Of a DNA stretch of 64,000 nucleotides, positions 44,227 through 51,838 are shown in pieces. The DNA is from Streptomyces sp. ML-6 (GTDB lineage: Bacteria > Actinomycetota > Actinomycetes > Streptomycetales > Streptomycetaceae): the NCBI RefSeq assembly GCF_030116705.1, contig NZ_JAOTIK010000001.1, positions 3,006,001 to 3,070,000 on the forward strand, read 5' to 3'. The position numbers and the translations under genes are program-made. Position 1 is the stretch's first letter, and every line of letters starts with the position of its first letter. The notes beneath the pieces were generated by a model. The model had not been told where the DNA came from and did not search any database. It saw only the letters and a program-made list of their open reading frames with translations.

Positions 44227-44492
44227 CCCCCGGCCGCCGAACGCAGCACCTCGGCCAGCCGGTGCGCGGTGCCCGCGTTGCAGTTGCCGAGCGCGATCAA
44301 CGGCGGCCGGGTCGTCCACCCGGCGAAGGTCAGCGGATCGGCCCCGAGCGACGGCAGCGTGATGCCGTGCGCGGCGAGCGCGTCCCGCAACGCGTCGATG
44401 GCCGCGCCGACATCGTGGGCGGGAATGTCGTGCAGGGATGCGCCGTCCGACGCGGACGCGCCGTCATGCCTGCCGTCGGGCTTGTCGTTCAT
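44223..44492 (-). CDS. Small conserved protein paired with the HTH/DUF397 genes (locus 2)
   Basis: An 89-residue protein with a variable, Asp/Ser-rich N-terminus and a conserved core: IDALRDALAAHGITLPSLGADPLT, LIALGNCNAGTAHRLAEVLRSA. It matches the 26197-26430 protein of locus 1 in the LPSL and (G)NCNxxTAxxLAxxL motifs. Coupled by ATGA to the ATPase gene and divergent from the HTH gene at 44610. ATG 44492 was chosen; a GTG at 44507 is possible. Confidence 0.75.
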   Translation of the reverse strand: MNDKPDGRHDGASASDGASLHDIPAHDVGAAIDALRDALAAHGITLPSLGADPLTFAGWTTRPPLIALGNCNAGTAHRLAEVLRSAAGG

Positions 44493-44609
44493 GAGGAGCC
44501 GCACACCTTTCGTTGCACACTGTGACGAACCCCTCACACGCTGCCGCACGGACCTCTACCTTGAAAGGGTTTCCCGCTCCACGGCGCACAGCGCGAAAGG
44601 TGGTCAAAA

Positions 44610-45464
44610 GTGGCTAAGCGCAAGGAGATCGACGGCTCGGCGGGCGTGCCCCAGTTCTACGGCAAGGAACTCCGCTACCAACGGGAGAAAGCCGGACTGA
44701 CCCTGGAGGAGTTGGCGGAGGGCAGCTTCTACGGCATCACGCTTCTCAGCGAGATCGAACGCGGCAACCGCAGCATGCCGCTGGACCTGGCCCACCACGC
44801 GGATCAGGTGTTCGCCACGGACGGCTATTTCGCGCGCGGCTGCGACGACGTACGAAAGGCCAAGCGAGGCGCCCATGCCCCGTCCTTCGCCCCGGTGGTG
44901 GAGGCGGAGACCCGGGCTCGAACCATCGACCATTGGTCCAACACCTTGGTCCCAGGGCTGCTTCAGACGAGGTCGTACGCACATGCCGTCATCCGCTCCA
45001 CGCACCCTCTGGAAGCTTCCGAGGACATCGAGGCCAAAATCACCGCCCGGCTGGAGCGGGCCCGGCTTTTCGACAACCCCGGGAAGCCCGAGTACTGGGC
45101 GGTCCTGCACGAGTCCTTGCTGTGGCATCCCCCTCTTCTTTCACCCGAGGAGATGGCCGAACAACTGGAGCACATCGCCACCCTGGCACGGCGCGGCCGC
45201 ATCGTTACGCAAATCCTCCCGTGGAACGGCCCCACCCGAGCCTTCACCGAGCTGCCGCTCTTCTTCATGGAGTTCGACGACGAACCACCACTGCTCTACT
45301 CCGAAGGCCCGTACCACGGCCAGACCATCGACGATCCGGCCCTCGTGAAGCAGTACCGCAAGGCATACGATCGGTTGAGGGCCGCCGCCTCGCCGCCGGA
45401 GGTGTCCCTCGACCTGATCGAGAAGGCGGCTGAGGAGTACCGGAATGGCCAGCATCGGTCTTGA
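44610..45464 (+). CDS. Scr1-family HTH regulator with DUF5753 (locus 2)
   Basis: A 284-residue protein. HTH residues 15-60 (YGKELRYQREKAGLTLEELAEGSFYGITLLSEIERGNR), then DUF5753 (VEAETRARTIDHWSNTLVPGLLQTRSYAHAVI, ITARLERARLF, VLHESLLW, GRIVTQILPWNGPT, IDDPALVKQYRKAYDRLRAAASPP). Start is GTG 44610 with GAAAGG nine bases upstream. It overlaps the DUF397 gene by 20 bases. Confidence 0.92.
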   Translation: MAKRKEIDGSAGVPQFYGKELRYQREKAGLTLEELAEGSFYGITLLSEIERGNRSMPLDLAHHADQVFATDGYFARGCDDVRKAKRGAHAPSFAPVVEAETRARTIDHWSNTLVPGLLQTRSYAHAVIRSTHPLEASEDIEAKITARLERARLFDNPGKPEYWAVLHESLLWHPPLLSPEEMAEQLEHIATLARRGRIVTQILPWNGPTRAFTELPLFFMEFDDEPPLLYSEGPYHGQTIDDPALVKQYRKAYDRLRAAASPPEVSLDLIEKAAEEYRNGQHRS

Positions 45465-45648
45465 TCTCCACCTGGCTACTTGGCGCAAGAGCAGTTACAG
45501 CAACGGCAGCGGCGGCGAATGCCTCGAAGTCGCGGACGGCCACCCCGGCATCGTCCCCGTCCGCGACTCCAAGCGCGCCGAGGGGCCGGTGCTGGTCGTG
45601 AACGCGTCCGCGTGGACGCCGTTCGTGGAATCCGTCAAGGCTTCCTGA
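45445..45648 (+). CDS. DUF397 protein (locus 2)
   Basis: A 67-residue protein with TWRKSSYSNGSGGECLEVAD, GIVPVRDSKRAEGPVLVVNASAW, FVESV, the DUF397 pattern. It begins 20 bases before the end of its HTH partner. Very like the locus 1 DUF397 (shared SSYS, GIVPVRDSK, AW). Confidence 0.92.
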   Translation: MASIGLDLHLATWRKSSYSNGSGGECLEVADGHPGIVPVRDSKRAEGPVLVVNASAWTPFVESVKAS

Positions 45649-46144
45649 CTGACCACCTACGGATGGTGGAGGGCGCGGGCGCGGGCCGGATCGACGGCCC
45701 CGCCCTCGCCGAGGTGGAGCGACAGCCGTCGACCGGGGCTTGAGCCGGGCCGCCCAGAGGGGGCGTCGCGGCCCAGAGATGCTCTTCGCTGCTCACAACG
45801 GCTGGAGGAAGGTCCGAATTAATTCATTGGCGCCGCTGCGGAGCGGTGGTTAGCCTGGCGGAGTTCTTTCGGCTTGCTCTGGGCTGTGTGCCCTGGAAAA
45901 GAGATTTTATGACCCGGCCCGCGCTGAGCGCGCCTCGCTGCACCGCGTAACGTCCGTTCGTCCGTTGAAGCCGTCCCGCTGGACGGCGGCCGGACACGAG
46001 TCTCCGGTGCCCTGACTCAGCCTTCACTCCCTACCGGTCCGTCCGAGCGCGCGATCCGGGCATGTGAAGCTGGTCGCCTTTTCGTCGAGGCCGCTCGGCC
46101 TGCTCTTGCTGTCATCAGAACCCTCTCAGCAAGGAGCACCCCGG
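45649..46144. other. Gene-free stretch before the RNHCP genes
   Basis: About 500 bases without a supported gene. The part from 45810 to 45930 is the most AT-rich in this area (GAATTAATTCATTGG, AAAAGAGATTTTATGA) and probably holds the promoter and leader of the RNHCP genes. No clear hairpin follows the DUF397 stop. Confidence 0.4.
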
Positions 46145-46531
46145 GTGTCCACCCGCAACAAGCCTTCGTCGAGCACCACCCCGCACAACACCCTCAAAAT
46201 CGACACCTTCACGTGCGCGTGGTGCGGCCTGACGGTGTCCGCCTTCGCCGGTGACGGCACACGGCGCAATCACTGTCCGTCGTGCCTGCACTCCCAGCAC
46301 GTCCTCGACCACGTCGAGGGTGGTCCCAGTGACTGCCACGGCCGGATGTCGCCGATCTCCATAGCCGTGCTGCGTACCGGCGACTGGATGGTCGTCCACC
46401 GCTGCGTGCGCTGCGACGAGCTGACCTCCAACCCCGTCTGCGCGGACGACAACCAGCTCATCCTGATGCGCATGGCGGTGCGTCCGCTGGCACAACCACC
46501 GTTCCCGCTCGAAGCGTTCGGCACCCTGTGA
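46145..46531 (+). CDS. RNHCP-domain protein 1
   Basis: A 128-residue protein named for its motif: FTCAWCGLTVSAF, RRNHCPSCLHSQHVL, DCHGRMSPISIAV, HRCVRCDELTSNPVCADDN. Four pairs of Cys (CxxC, CPxC, CxxC) and conserved His suggest a zinc-binding fold of unknown function. GTG 46145 follows GGAG by eight or nine bases. It lies 28 bases before a paralogue. Confidence 0.88.
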   Translation: MSTRNKPSSSTTPHNTLKIDTFTCAWCGLTVSAFAGDGTRRNHCPSCLHSQHVLDHVEGGPSDCHGRMSPISIAVLRTGDWMVVHRCVRCDELTSNPVCADDNQLILMRMAVRPLAQPPFPLEAFGTL

Positions 46532-46559
46532 ACCGCTCCGAGGAAACAGGGAGCTGACC

Positions 46560-46988
46560 ATGCCACGACGCAAGAACCCCCGCGGACGCATGCAGGGAAC
46601 ACGCAGGCCGCAACGGCACAAGGACGTCCTGCACGGCCGGGGCGGCCACCGGGGACACGACTTCCGGTGCGTGGGCTGCCGGCTGGACGTGTCCCTGGAC
46701 GCGCCCGGCACCACCCACCGCAATCACTGCCCGAACTGCCTCGACAGCCTGCATGTCGACCGGCGCATCCCCGGCGACCGGGCCGCCGACTGCCACGGCC
46801 GGATGGAAGCCCTGAGCATGTCGGTACGGCCCGACGGCGAATGGCTGATCATCCACCAGTGCCTGGCCTGCGGCGAGCTCAGCGCCAACCGCATCGCCGG
46901 GGACGACAACGCCCTGGCACTGGTGCGTCTGGCACTCAAACCGCTGCGGGACACCAGCATCGCCCATCGGGCGCTGCGCGCGCTCTGA
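46560..46988 (+). CDS. RNHCP-domain protein 2
   Basis: A 142-residue paralogue of the preceding gene: FRCVGCRLDVSLDAPGTTHRNHCPNCLDSLHVD, DCHGRMEALSMSV, HQCLACGELSANRIAGDDN. The N-terminus is a basic extension (PRRKNPRGRMQGTRRPQRHK), unlike the first copy. GGGAG precedes the ATG. The two probably form one transcript. The name-giving RNHCP stretch is exact. Confidence 0.88.
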   Translation: MPRRKNPRGRMQGTRRPQRHKDVLHGRGGHRGHDFRCVGCRLDVSLDAPGTTHRNHCPNCLDSLHVDRRIPGDRAADCHGRMEALSMSVRPDGEWLIIHQCLACGELSANRIAGDDNALALVRLALKPLRDTSIAHRALRAL

Positions 46989-47120
46989 CCCGTTGCCTTC
47001 CGGCGTCGTGCGTCAGAACGCCGACGCCTCCACCACCCACGCATTCCTTCAGTCCCCTCCCCTCCCCTCCCCTCCCTTCTGTGCACGGCCGCAACCGTGC
47101 CCAGCTCCTCAGGAGAAGCC

Positions 47121-47660
47121 ATGCGCCCCATGACCAGGGAAGAAGTTCGCAACGCGATCGTGAACCCGGAACCCTCCGAAAAAAGGCTCCGGCTGCCGGC
47201 CTGGTTCGACGAGGTCCGGTGGGACCGCATCGACTACCTGGGGTGGCGGGATCTGCGCACCCCGAAGCGCGCCTACCTCGTCACCGAGGCCGACGGCCAG
47301 GCGTTGGGAATGCTGCTGCGGCAGGCACCGAACGAGGCCGCCCTCGCCTCGCGGGCGGTGATGTGCGACCTGTGCCGGTCCAGCCGCCGGTTCAACGAGG
47401 TTTCGTTGTTCACCGCTCGCCGCCCGTCGCGCGACAAACGCGAACGCCTGAATGCGGCGGGTCTTCTTCTGTGCACCGATCTCGACTGCGCGGTCAAGGT
47501 GAACGCCAAGCCGATCCGCCAAGGTTTCGGTCTTCCGGTCGGCGAAAGCATCGAGGCACGCCGCGAAGGCTTGCGTTCACGCACGATCGCCTTCATCCGT
47601 TCGGTGTCCGACACCGCACGGACCACGCCACGCAGAGGGGAAGGGGCGGCGGGTCGGTGA
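47121..47660 (+). CDS. FBP (FusB-type) treble-clef zinc-finger protein
   Basis: A 179-residue protein: MRPMTREEVRNAIVNPEPSE, WFDEVRWDRIDYLGWRDLRTPKRAYLV, VMCDLCRSS, LCTDLDCAVKVNA, and GLRSRTIAFIRSV. The CxxC...CxxxxC pattern and DYLGWRD are those of the FBP_C domain found in EF-G-binding proteins (FusB/FusC), which rescue EF-G from fusidic acid. The actinobacterial group is mostly untested. AGGAG is seven bases before ATG 47121. It ends three bases before the convergent gene's stop. Confidence 0.85.
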   Translation: MRPMTREEVRNAIVNPEPSEKRLRLPAWFDEVRWDRIDYLGWRDLRTPKRAYLVTEADGQALGMLLRQAPNEAALASRAVMCDLCRSSRRFNEVSLFTARRPSRDKRERLNAAGLLLCTDLDCAVKVNAKPIRQGFGLPVGESIEARREGLRSRTIAFIRSVSDTARTTPRRGEGAAGR

Positions 47661-47663
47661 CGG

Positions 47664-48662
47664 TCAGAAAACGGGGTCGGGGCCGGGGCCGAAGTCGGGA
47701 CCGGACTGGCGGCAGGTCTTGCACAGGCCGTCGCGGAACGCTTCGGGGCGGCCGGGGGCGCGGCATTCGGTGCACTCGACCATCCTGCGGCGCACCGGGG
47801 CCTCCGATGCGGGCCGACTGGTGGTGGGGGCGGGCATGCGGGGCGGGAGTTTGTCGCGCAGCCGGCGGCGTACGAAGCCGAAGGGTGAGCCGATGGCATC
47901 GGGGAGTCCGGCGGCCAGGGCGCTCGTCAGGTACTCGGCGCCCACGCCCCGTTCGAACCACTCGGCCGCCAACGGCTCCAGCTCCGCGCAGTCCGCCGCC
48001 GAGAGCGCCAACCGGGAATCGGCCCGACCCAACCGGGCCAGGGCCACGTATGCCTTCGAAGGCCGCTGCTCCTCGCTCCCCGCTTCCGGCCCCGGCTCCG
48101 GCTCCGGCTGGGGCCGGGGTTCCGGCTGGGGCCGGAGTTCCGGCTCCAACTCCCGTACCGGCTGCGGCTCTTCGGTGCGCTGCTGCGGAACCGACGCCGA
48201 CACGGGCGCGGACTCGGGAACGGGTACAGGCTCGGGCTCGGGGGCGGGCTCGGTTTCGTCGTTGAGGAAGGCGTTCCACCACTCGTTGTCGCGGGCGATG
48301 CGTGACCAGTAGGTCCGGGTGACCCAACGGACCGGGCCTCCTTGGTCGGCCTTGCCACTCCGCTCCCGGACACGCCGCAGGTGGCCGGCCACGCCGAGGG
48401 CGCGTAACGCGCTGCTGACGGCCATCTGGCCGTACAGGGGCAGGACCTTGGCCAGGGACTTGATGTCCATCACCGCGCCTTCGGGCAACGCGTCGATGAA
48501 GCCGGCGATGTGCCGCTCGCGCTCGGGAAGGAAGGCGAAATCGCTTTCGAGCGGCGGGCGTTGCACCGGAACGGAACGCTTCCCGTACCCCGGACGGGCC
48601 TTCCGGGGGGCGCGCGAGGATGCGGGCGCGCACGGGGCGGAGCTAAAGTCTGAGACAGCCAC
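47664..48662 (-). CDS. Winged-helix (MarR-like) protein with Pro-Glu linker and C-terminal zinc ribbon
   Basis: A 332-residue protein. Residues about 40-130 form a winged-helix region (FAFLPERERHIAGFIDALPE, MDIKSLAKVLPLYGQMAVSSALRALG, GHLRRVRERSG). A long linker follows, built from EPEP, EPVPVPE and RPQPEPE units. Then a helical segment (LARLGRADSRLALSAADCAELEPLA) and a C-terminal CTEC...CKTC zinc ribbon. MarR-like annotation is common for such Streptomyces proteins; target unknown. The start is GTG 48662 with a weak site. Confidence 0.75.
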   Translation of the reverse strand: MAVSDFSSAPCAPASSRAPRKARPGYGKRSVPVQRPPLESDFAFLPERERHIAGFIDALPEGAVMDIKSLAKVLPLYGQMAVSSALRALGVAGHLRRVRERSGKADQGGPVRWVTRTYWSRIARDNEWWNAFLNDETEPAPEPEPVPVPESAPVSASVPQQRTEEPQPVRELEPELRPQPEPRPQPEPEPGPEAGSEEQRPSKAYVALARLGRADSRLALSAADCAELEPLAAEWFERGVGAEYLTSALAAGLPDAIGSPFGFVRRRLRDKLPPRMPAPTTSRPASEAPVRRRMVECTECRAPGRPEAFRDGLCKTCRQSGPDFGPGPDPVF

Positions 48663-48863
48663 GGGATCGCTTTCTCTCGGTTTCGATCTTGGGGTCAGGC
48701 CCCGGCCGGTGCTCTAACACCGCGTCCGGGGTCGTTCCTTTGGCACGGTAGACAGTCGCGACTCTGCGCCGCAACTCGGTCACGATTAGTCATACTTGCT
48801 GGCCGATACGGGTATGGGAGGGGAGGGGGGTTTCCCCAACCCCCCAGTAAAACCAACCGCGTG

Positions 48864-49035
48864 AACACCACAGCTCGAATCCCGGCTCTCGAATTTCGGC
48901 TCCCGAATCCCGAAGCTCAAGCCCCGGCGCCGACCCCCTCCCCGTACCCCCGAACGAGTGAACACCCCTCCCCGAGCCTCGAACCCCGAACTTCGAACCC
49001 CGACTCCCGAGTCCCGAAGCTCGACTCCCGAGGCT
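48864..49035. repeat. Degenerate CGAATCCCG/CGAACCCCG tandem repeats
   Basis: More than ten units resembling (C)TCGAA(T/C)CCCG and CTCCCGA(A/G) fill this stretch of the 48663-49138 gap. No gene is supported. The composition is like that of other slippage repeats here. Confidence 0.55.
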
Positions 49036-49075
49036 CGGACGCGCACCGGGGGCCGTACCCGTACAAAGACCACCC

Positions 49076-49147
49076 CACCGGCACCGTCACGAAGACCGCC
49101 CCGCCGGCACCGTCACGAAGGCCACCCTGCCGACACCGTCACGACCT
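49076..49147. repeat. Three tandem copies ending at the stop of the P-loop gene
   Basis: CCGGCACCGTCACGAAG-like units recur at about 49078, 49104 and 49131 with a period of 26-27 bases. The last contains the stop codon (TCA at 49139-49141) of the minus-strand P-loop gene. As with tatD, the copies extend beyond the stop. Confidence 0.6.
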
Positions 49148-49696
49148 TCTGCGGGCGATGTCCGGCCCGACCCAGCCGGTGGCGGCCACCACCTCTCGCG
49201 CGATCTCCACGACGGACCGCCCGTCCGTCACCACCCGCACCGTCCCCGCCGGGGCATGCCGGTCCAGGAGCCGCGCCTTGCGGGCACTGCCCTCCAGCTC
49301 CTGCTCCAGCTCCGAACCGAGTTCCCGACCCGTCAGCCGCTCGCGGGCGGTGACGTCGGAGGCGGTGAGCAGGACTCGTACGACCCCGACCCCGGCCCCC
49401 ATGGCACGCTCGAACATGCCCGCCGTCTCGGGCAGCACGCTCACGGTGTTCGTGTAGATCAGACGTCGGTAGCCGCGCCGGGCGTAGTTCGCCCACACGG
49501 CGGTCAGATTGCTCTCGGTGATCTCCGCGCGGTGCGGATCTCCCTCCGGCGCCGGATGCACCTGCCCCATGAAGTCGCCCTCGATGATCGCGTGAGAGAC
49601 CTCCGCGGCACGCAGCAGCGCCGAGACCTCCCACCCCACCGTCGTCTTGCCGACACCGGCCCGTCCTCCGATGAGCAGCACTTCCGCGTGGTCCAT
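49139..49696 (-). CDS. P-loop NTPase, small-molecule kinase-like
   Basis: A 185-residue protein with Walker A GGRAGVGKTT (residues about 9-18), followed by VSALLRAAEVSHAIIEGDFMGQVHP, where the Asp resembles the nucleoside/gluconate-kinase acceptor site, and LIYTNTVSV. RERLTGRELGSELEQELEGSARKARLLD is like the lid and helical region of adenylate-kinase relatives. The substrate cannot be told. ATG 49696 chosen; the longer frame to 49816 lacks homology. Divergent from the next gene. Confidence 0.85.
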   Translation of the reverse strand: MDHAEVLLIGGRAGVGKTTVGWEVSALLRAAEVSHAIIEGDFMGQVHPAPEGDPHRAEITESNLTAVWANYARRGYRRLIYTNTVSVLPETAGMFERAMGAGVGVVRVLLTASDVTARERLTGRELGSELEQELEGSARKARLLDRHAPAGTVRVVTDGRSVVEIAREVVAATGWVGPDIARRRS

Positions 49697-49838
49697 GAGG
49701 AAAGCGTGCCAGCGGGTGACCGCCTCCCGCGATCCAATTGCCCCGCCCCGCTCCTCCGGGCGATCCCTCTTCTCCGGGCGAAGGGAGTGCCGAGCGGTTG
49801 ACGAGGGCCTTGTCACAGGCGGTGGCTACCCTGCGGGA

Positions 49839-50468
49839 ATGAACAATGCAACAACGTGGAACGCCCTGGCAGCGACGCCCCTCCCGGAAGTGCGCCGCCG
49901 CGCGGCCGTCATGAACGAGCTCGCCGAGGTCGCACCGGTGACGGTGCCCGGCGCAGACCGCCTGGCCTGGAACGACCGCGGCGGCCAGTCCGCCGTCTGG
50001 TACTTCGCGGAGGACGGCCGCGCGCTGCTGCTGACGTTCGACCACGAGTCGGATCTGAACCTGTACGCCGAGGAGGACTACGACCTCCAGGAGTCCTTCT
50101 ACAAGGGCGCCCCCGAGTCCCTCGTCGCCCTGGTCCGCGACCAGCCCGAGAACTACGAGTCGCTGAACCTCACGGACCCCGGGACGGGCCGGACGATCCA
50201 CTACGCGGGCGGTGTCTTCTGGTACGACGGCACCCGCTGGCACGTGGCCGACGGCTTGACGGAGTACTGCGAGAGCGAGGGCGCGAACCTGTTCGCCGAC
50301 TCCGGCTTCAACTACTGCCTGGGCTCCTACCTCTTCGGCCAGGACTTCACCCCGGAGGCCATCGTGGCGGCCCGGGACAAGGACTTCCGGTACGAGGACG
50401 AGGAGCAGAAGGAAGCCGACCTGCTCACCCTCCGCGAGGTCTTCGCCCGGCACGACCAGGCCCACTGA
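49839..50468 (+). CDS. Conserved hypothetical, acidic cytoplasmic protein
   Basis: A 209-residue soluble acidic protein: MNNATTWNALAATPLPEVRR, WNDRGGQSAVWYFAEDGRALLLTFDHESDLNLYAE, FYKGAPESLVALVRDQPEN, FWYDGTRWHVADGL, FNYCLGSYLFGQDFTPEAIV. It has the look of an immunity or SMI1/KNR4-like superfamily protein but no motif is decisive. The ATG at 49839 has CGGGAAT only. Divergent from the P-loop gene. Confidence 0.7.
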   Translation: MNNATTWNALAATPLPEVRRRAAVMNELAEVAPVTVPGADRLAWNDRGGQSAVWYFAEDGRALLLTFDHESDLNLYAEEDYDLQESFYKGAPESLVALVRDQPENYESLNLTDPGTGRTIHYAGGVFWYDGTRWHVADGLTEYCESEGANLFADSGFNYCLGSYLFGQDFTPEAIVAARDKDFRYEDEEQKEADLLTLREVFARHDQAH

Positions 50469-50724
50469 CCCGCGACGCTGCGGGCGACCCGCCGGGAAAT
50501 CGTCCCATCCGGCAGGCCGAACAGGCCCGCCCGCAGCCTCGTCCGCGCCCGAAACCGCTCCGGAACCACCGGTTACCGGCCGTCGAGCCGGAGCGGCGGG
50601 TTCGGATCGGTGTCGTCGCTCGTGAACCGCCGCCCACTTGACCCGCTCCCCGGCCCCCCAGCCCCTCCCCCACCCCCACCCCCACCCGACTCTCCGCGCC
50701 AAGCATTTCCGCAGACCAACGGGC

Positions 50725-51162
50725 CTACCCCGCGAGCACACCCCGTTGCCGCAGGAGCGGGAGCACGTGATCCCGCACGGCCGGAGCCAGCTGAAGGCCC
50801 TCCTCGTGCCCGGACACCCAACGCATCCGTGCCAGCTCCGCGGCAGGGAACGGCGTCCCACCGAGGCGCGCCCGGAAGACGGTCATCCGCATGGGGACCC
50901 CTTCCAGAGCCGCGACGGCCTCGACATCCGCGAGGAACTGCGGATCCAGGGGCTGGACGCCGAGCTCCTCCTCGAATTCCCGTATCAAGGTTTCCCGCGC
51001 CCCTTCACCGGCGTCGGGCTTTCCGCCCGGGAGGTAGAAGATCTCGGGGGCCGCCTTCTTGCTCACCACCAGGAGCCGCCCGTCCTGGACGACTGCTGCC
51101 GCAACGACGAGAAGGGGCCCACTCCGCGCCGACGAGGAAACCGCCGCATGTACTTGTTCCAC
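50725..51162 (-). CDS. Nudix hydrolase
   Basis: A 145-residue protein: LLVVAAAVVQDGRLLVVSKK, the Nudix box GGKPDAGEG with REFEEELGV, then ALEGVPMRMTVFRARL and ARMRWVSG. The motif is complete. GTG 51162 has GAGAGG ten bases upstream. The 250 bases beyond its stop hold no gene. Confidence 0.9.
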   Translation of the reverse strand: MEQVHAAVSSSARSGPLLVVAAAVVQDGRLLVVSKKAAPEIFYLPGGKPDAGEGARETLIREFEEELGVQPLDPQFLADVEAVAALEGVPMRMTVFRARLGGTPFPAAELARMRWVSGHEEGLQLAPAVRDHVLPLLRQRGVLAG

Positions 51163-51226
51163 GCACGTAATCCTCTCAGGCCAGAAGGCGAGAGCGAGGC
51201 CGAGGGCACCTCCCCCACAGCGCGGT

Positions 51227-51682
51227 CTAGACGACGTCGAACTCGTTGCCCTCCGGGTCCTGGAGCAGGACGGCGTACTGTCCCATGTCCGGCTCGTCCG
51301 CGATCCGAACCACGGTGGCCCCGGCCTTGACCAGCCTCTCCACCGTGGCGGTGACCCGCTGCGTGCGGACCTCCAACGGGACGTCGCGCCCACCGCCGAC
51401 CTTCAGGTCGAAGTGGATGCGGTTCTTGGCGGTCTTGGGTTCCGGAACCTGCTGGAACCACACCCGCGGCCCCCGTCCCGCAGGATCGATGATCGACTCC
51501 GGTATGTCACCCGCGCCCGCGGGCAACTCCTCCTCGGGCACCCCCATGGCCGCCCAGTACGCCCGCCACGTGGCATGCCCGGCCGGCGGAGGCTCGGGCA
51601 CGTACCCCAGAGCCTCGCTCCAGAACGCCACCATCCTCTGCGGATCGGCACAGTCGATCGTCAGCTGCACGGTCATCTCCAT
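51227..51682 (-). CDS. VOC-superfamily (glyoxalase/bleomycin-resistance-like) protein
   Basis: A 151-residue protein with TVQLTIDCADPQRMVAFWSEALGY, RIHFDLKVGGGRDVPLEVRTQRVTATVERLVKAGATVVR and AVLLQDPEGNEFDVV, the beta-alpha-beta-beta-beta repeats of the VOC fold. Metal-ligand candidates include Asp10 and His in IHFDL, and Glu in GNEFDVV. Substrate unknown. Start ATG 51682; ATG 51676 is also possible. Confidence 0.9.
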   Translation of the reverse strand: MEMTVQLTIDCADPQRMVAFWSEALGYVPEPPPAGHATWRAYWAAMGVPEEELPAGAGDIPESIIDPAGRGPRVWFQQVPEPKTAKNRIHFDLKVGGGRDVPLEVRTQRVTATVERLVKAGATVVRIADEPDMGQYAVLLQDPEGNEFDVV

Positions 51683-51838
51683 GCCCCGAGCCTGACAGAC
51701 GGGTCTGACAGACACGCCTGAGCGGCCCCACGAGAAGCCCTGGACTCGGGCTCGGGGCACAACTGTCGCGGACGCACTTTGATTGAAAGGATGTGAAGTT
51801 GATGAGGCATCAGCCAGATCGAAGCGAGCGAGGTCGAA

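Noticed and set aside
45480..45743. Frame overlapping the second DUF397 gene.
   Set aside because: It lies out of frame with the DUF397 protein, has an Arg/Gln-rich translation and no start site.
50470..50724. Minus-strand frame reading RRFTSDDTDPNPPLRLDGR near 50573-50640 as a possible gene end.
   Set aside because: No start codon with a ribosome site and the upstream part is low-complexity Gly/Arg; too little to call a gene.
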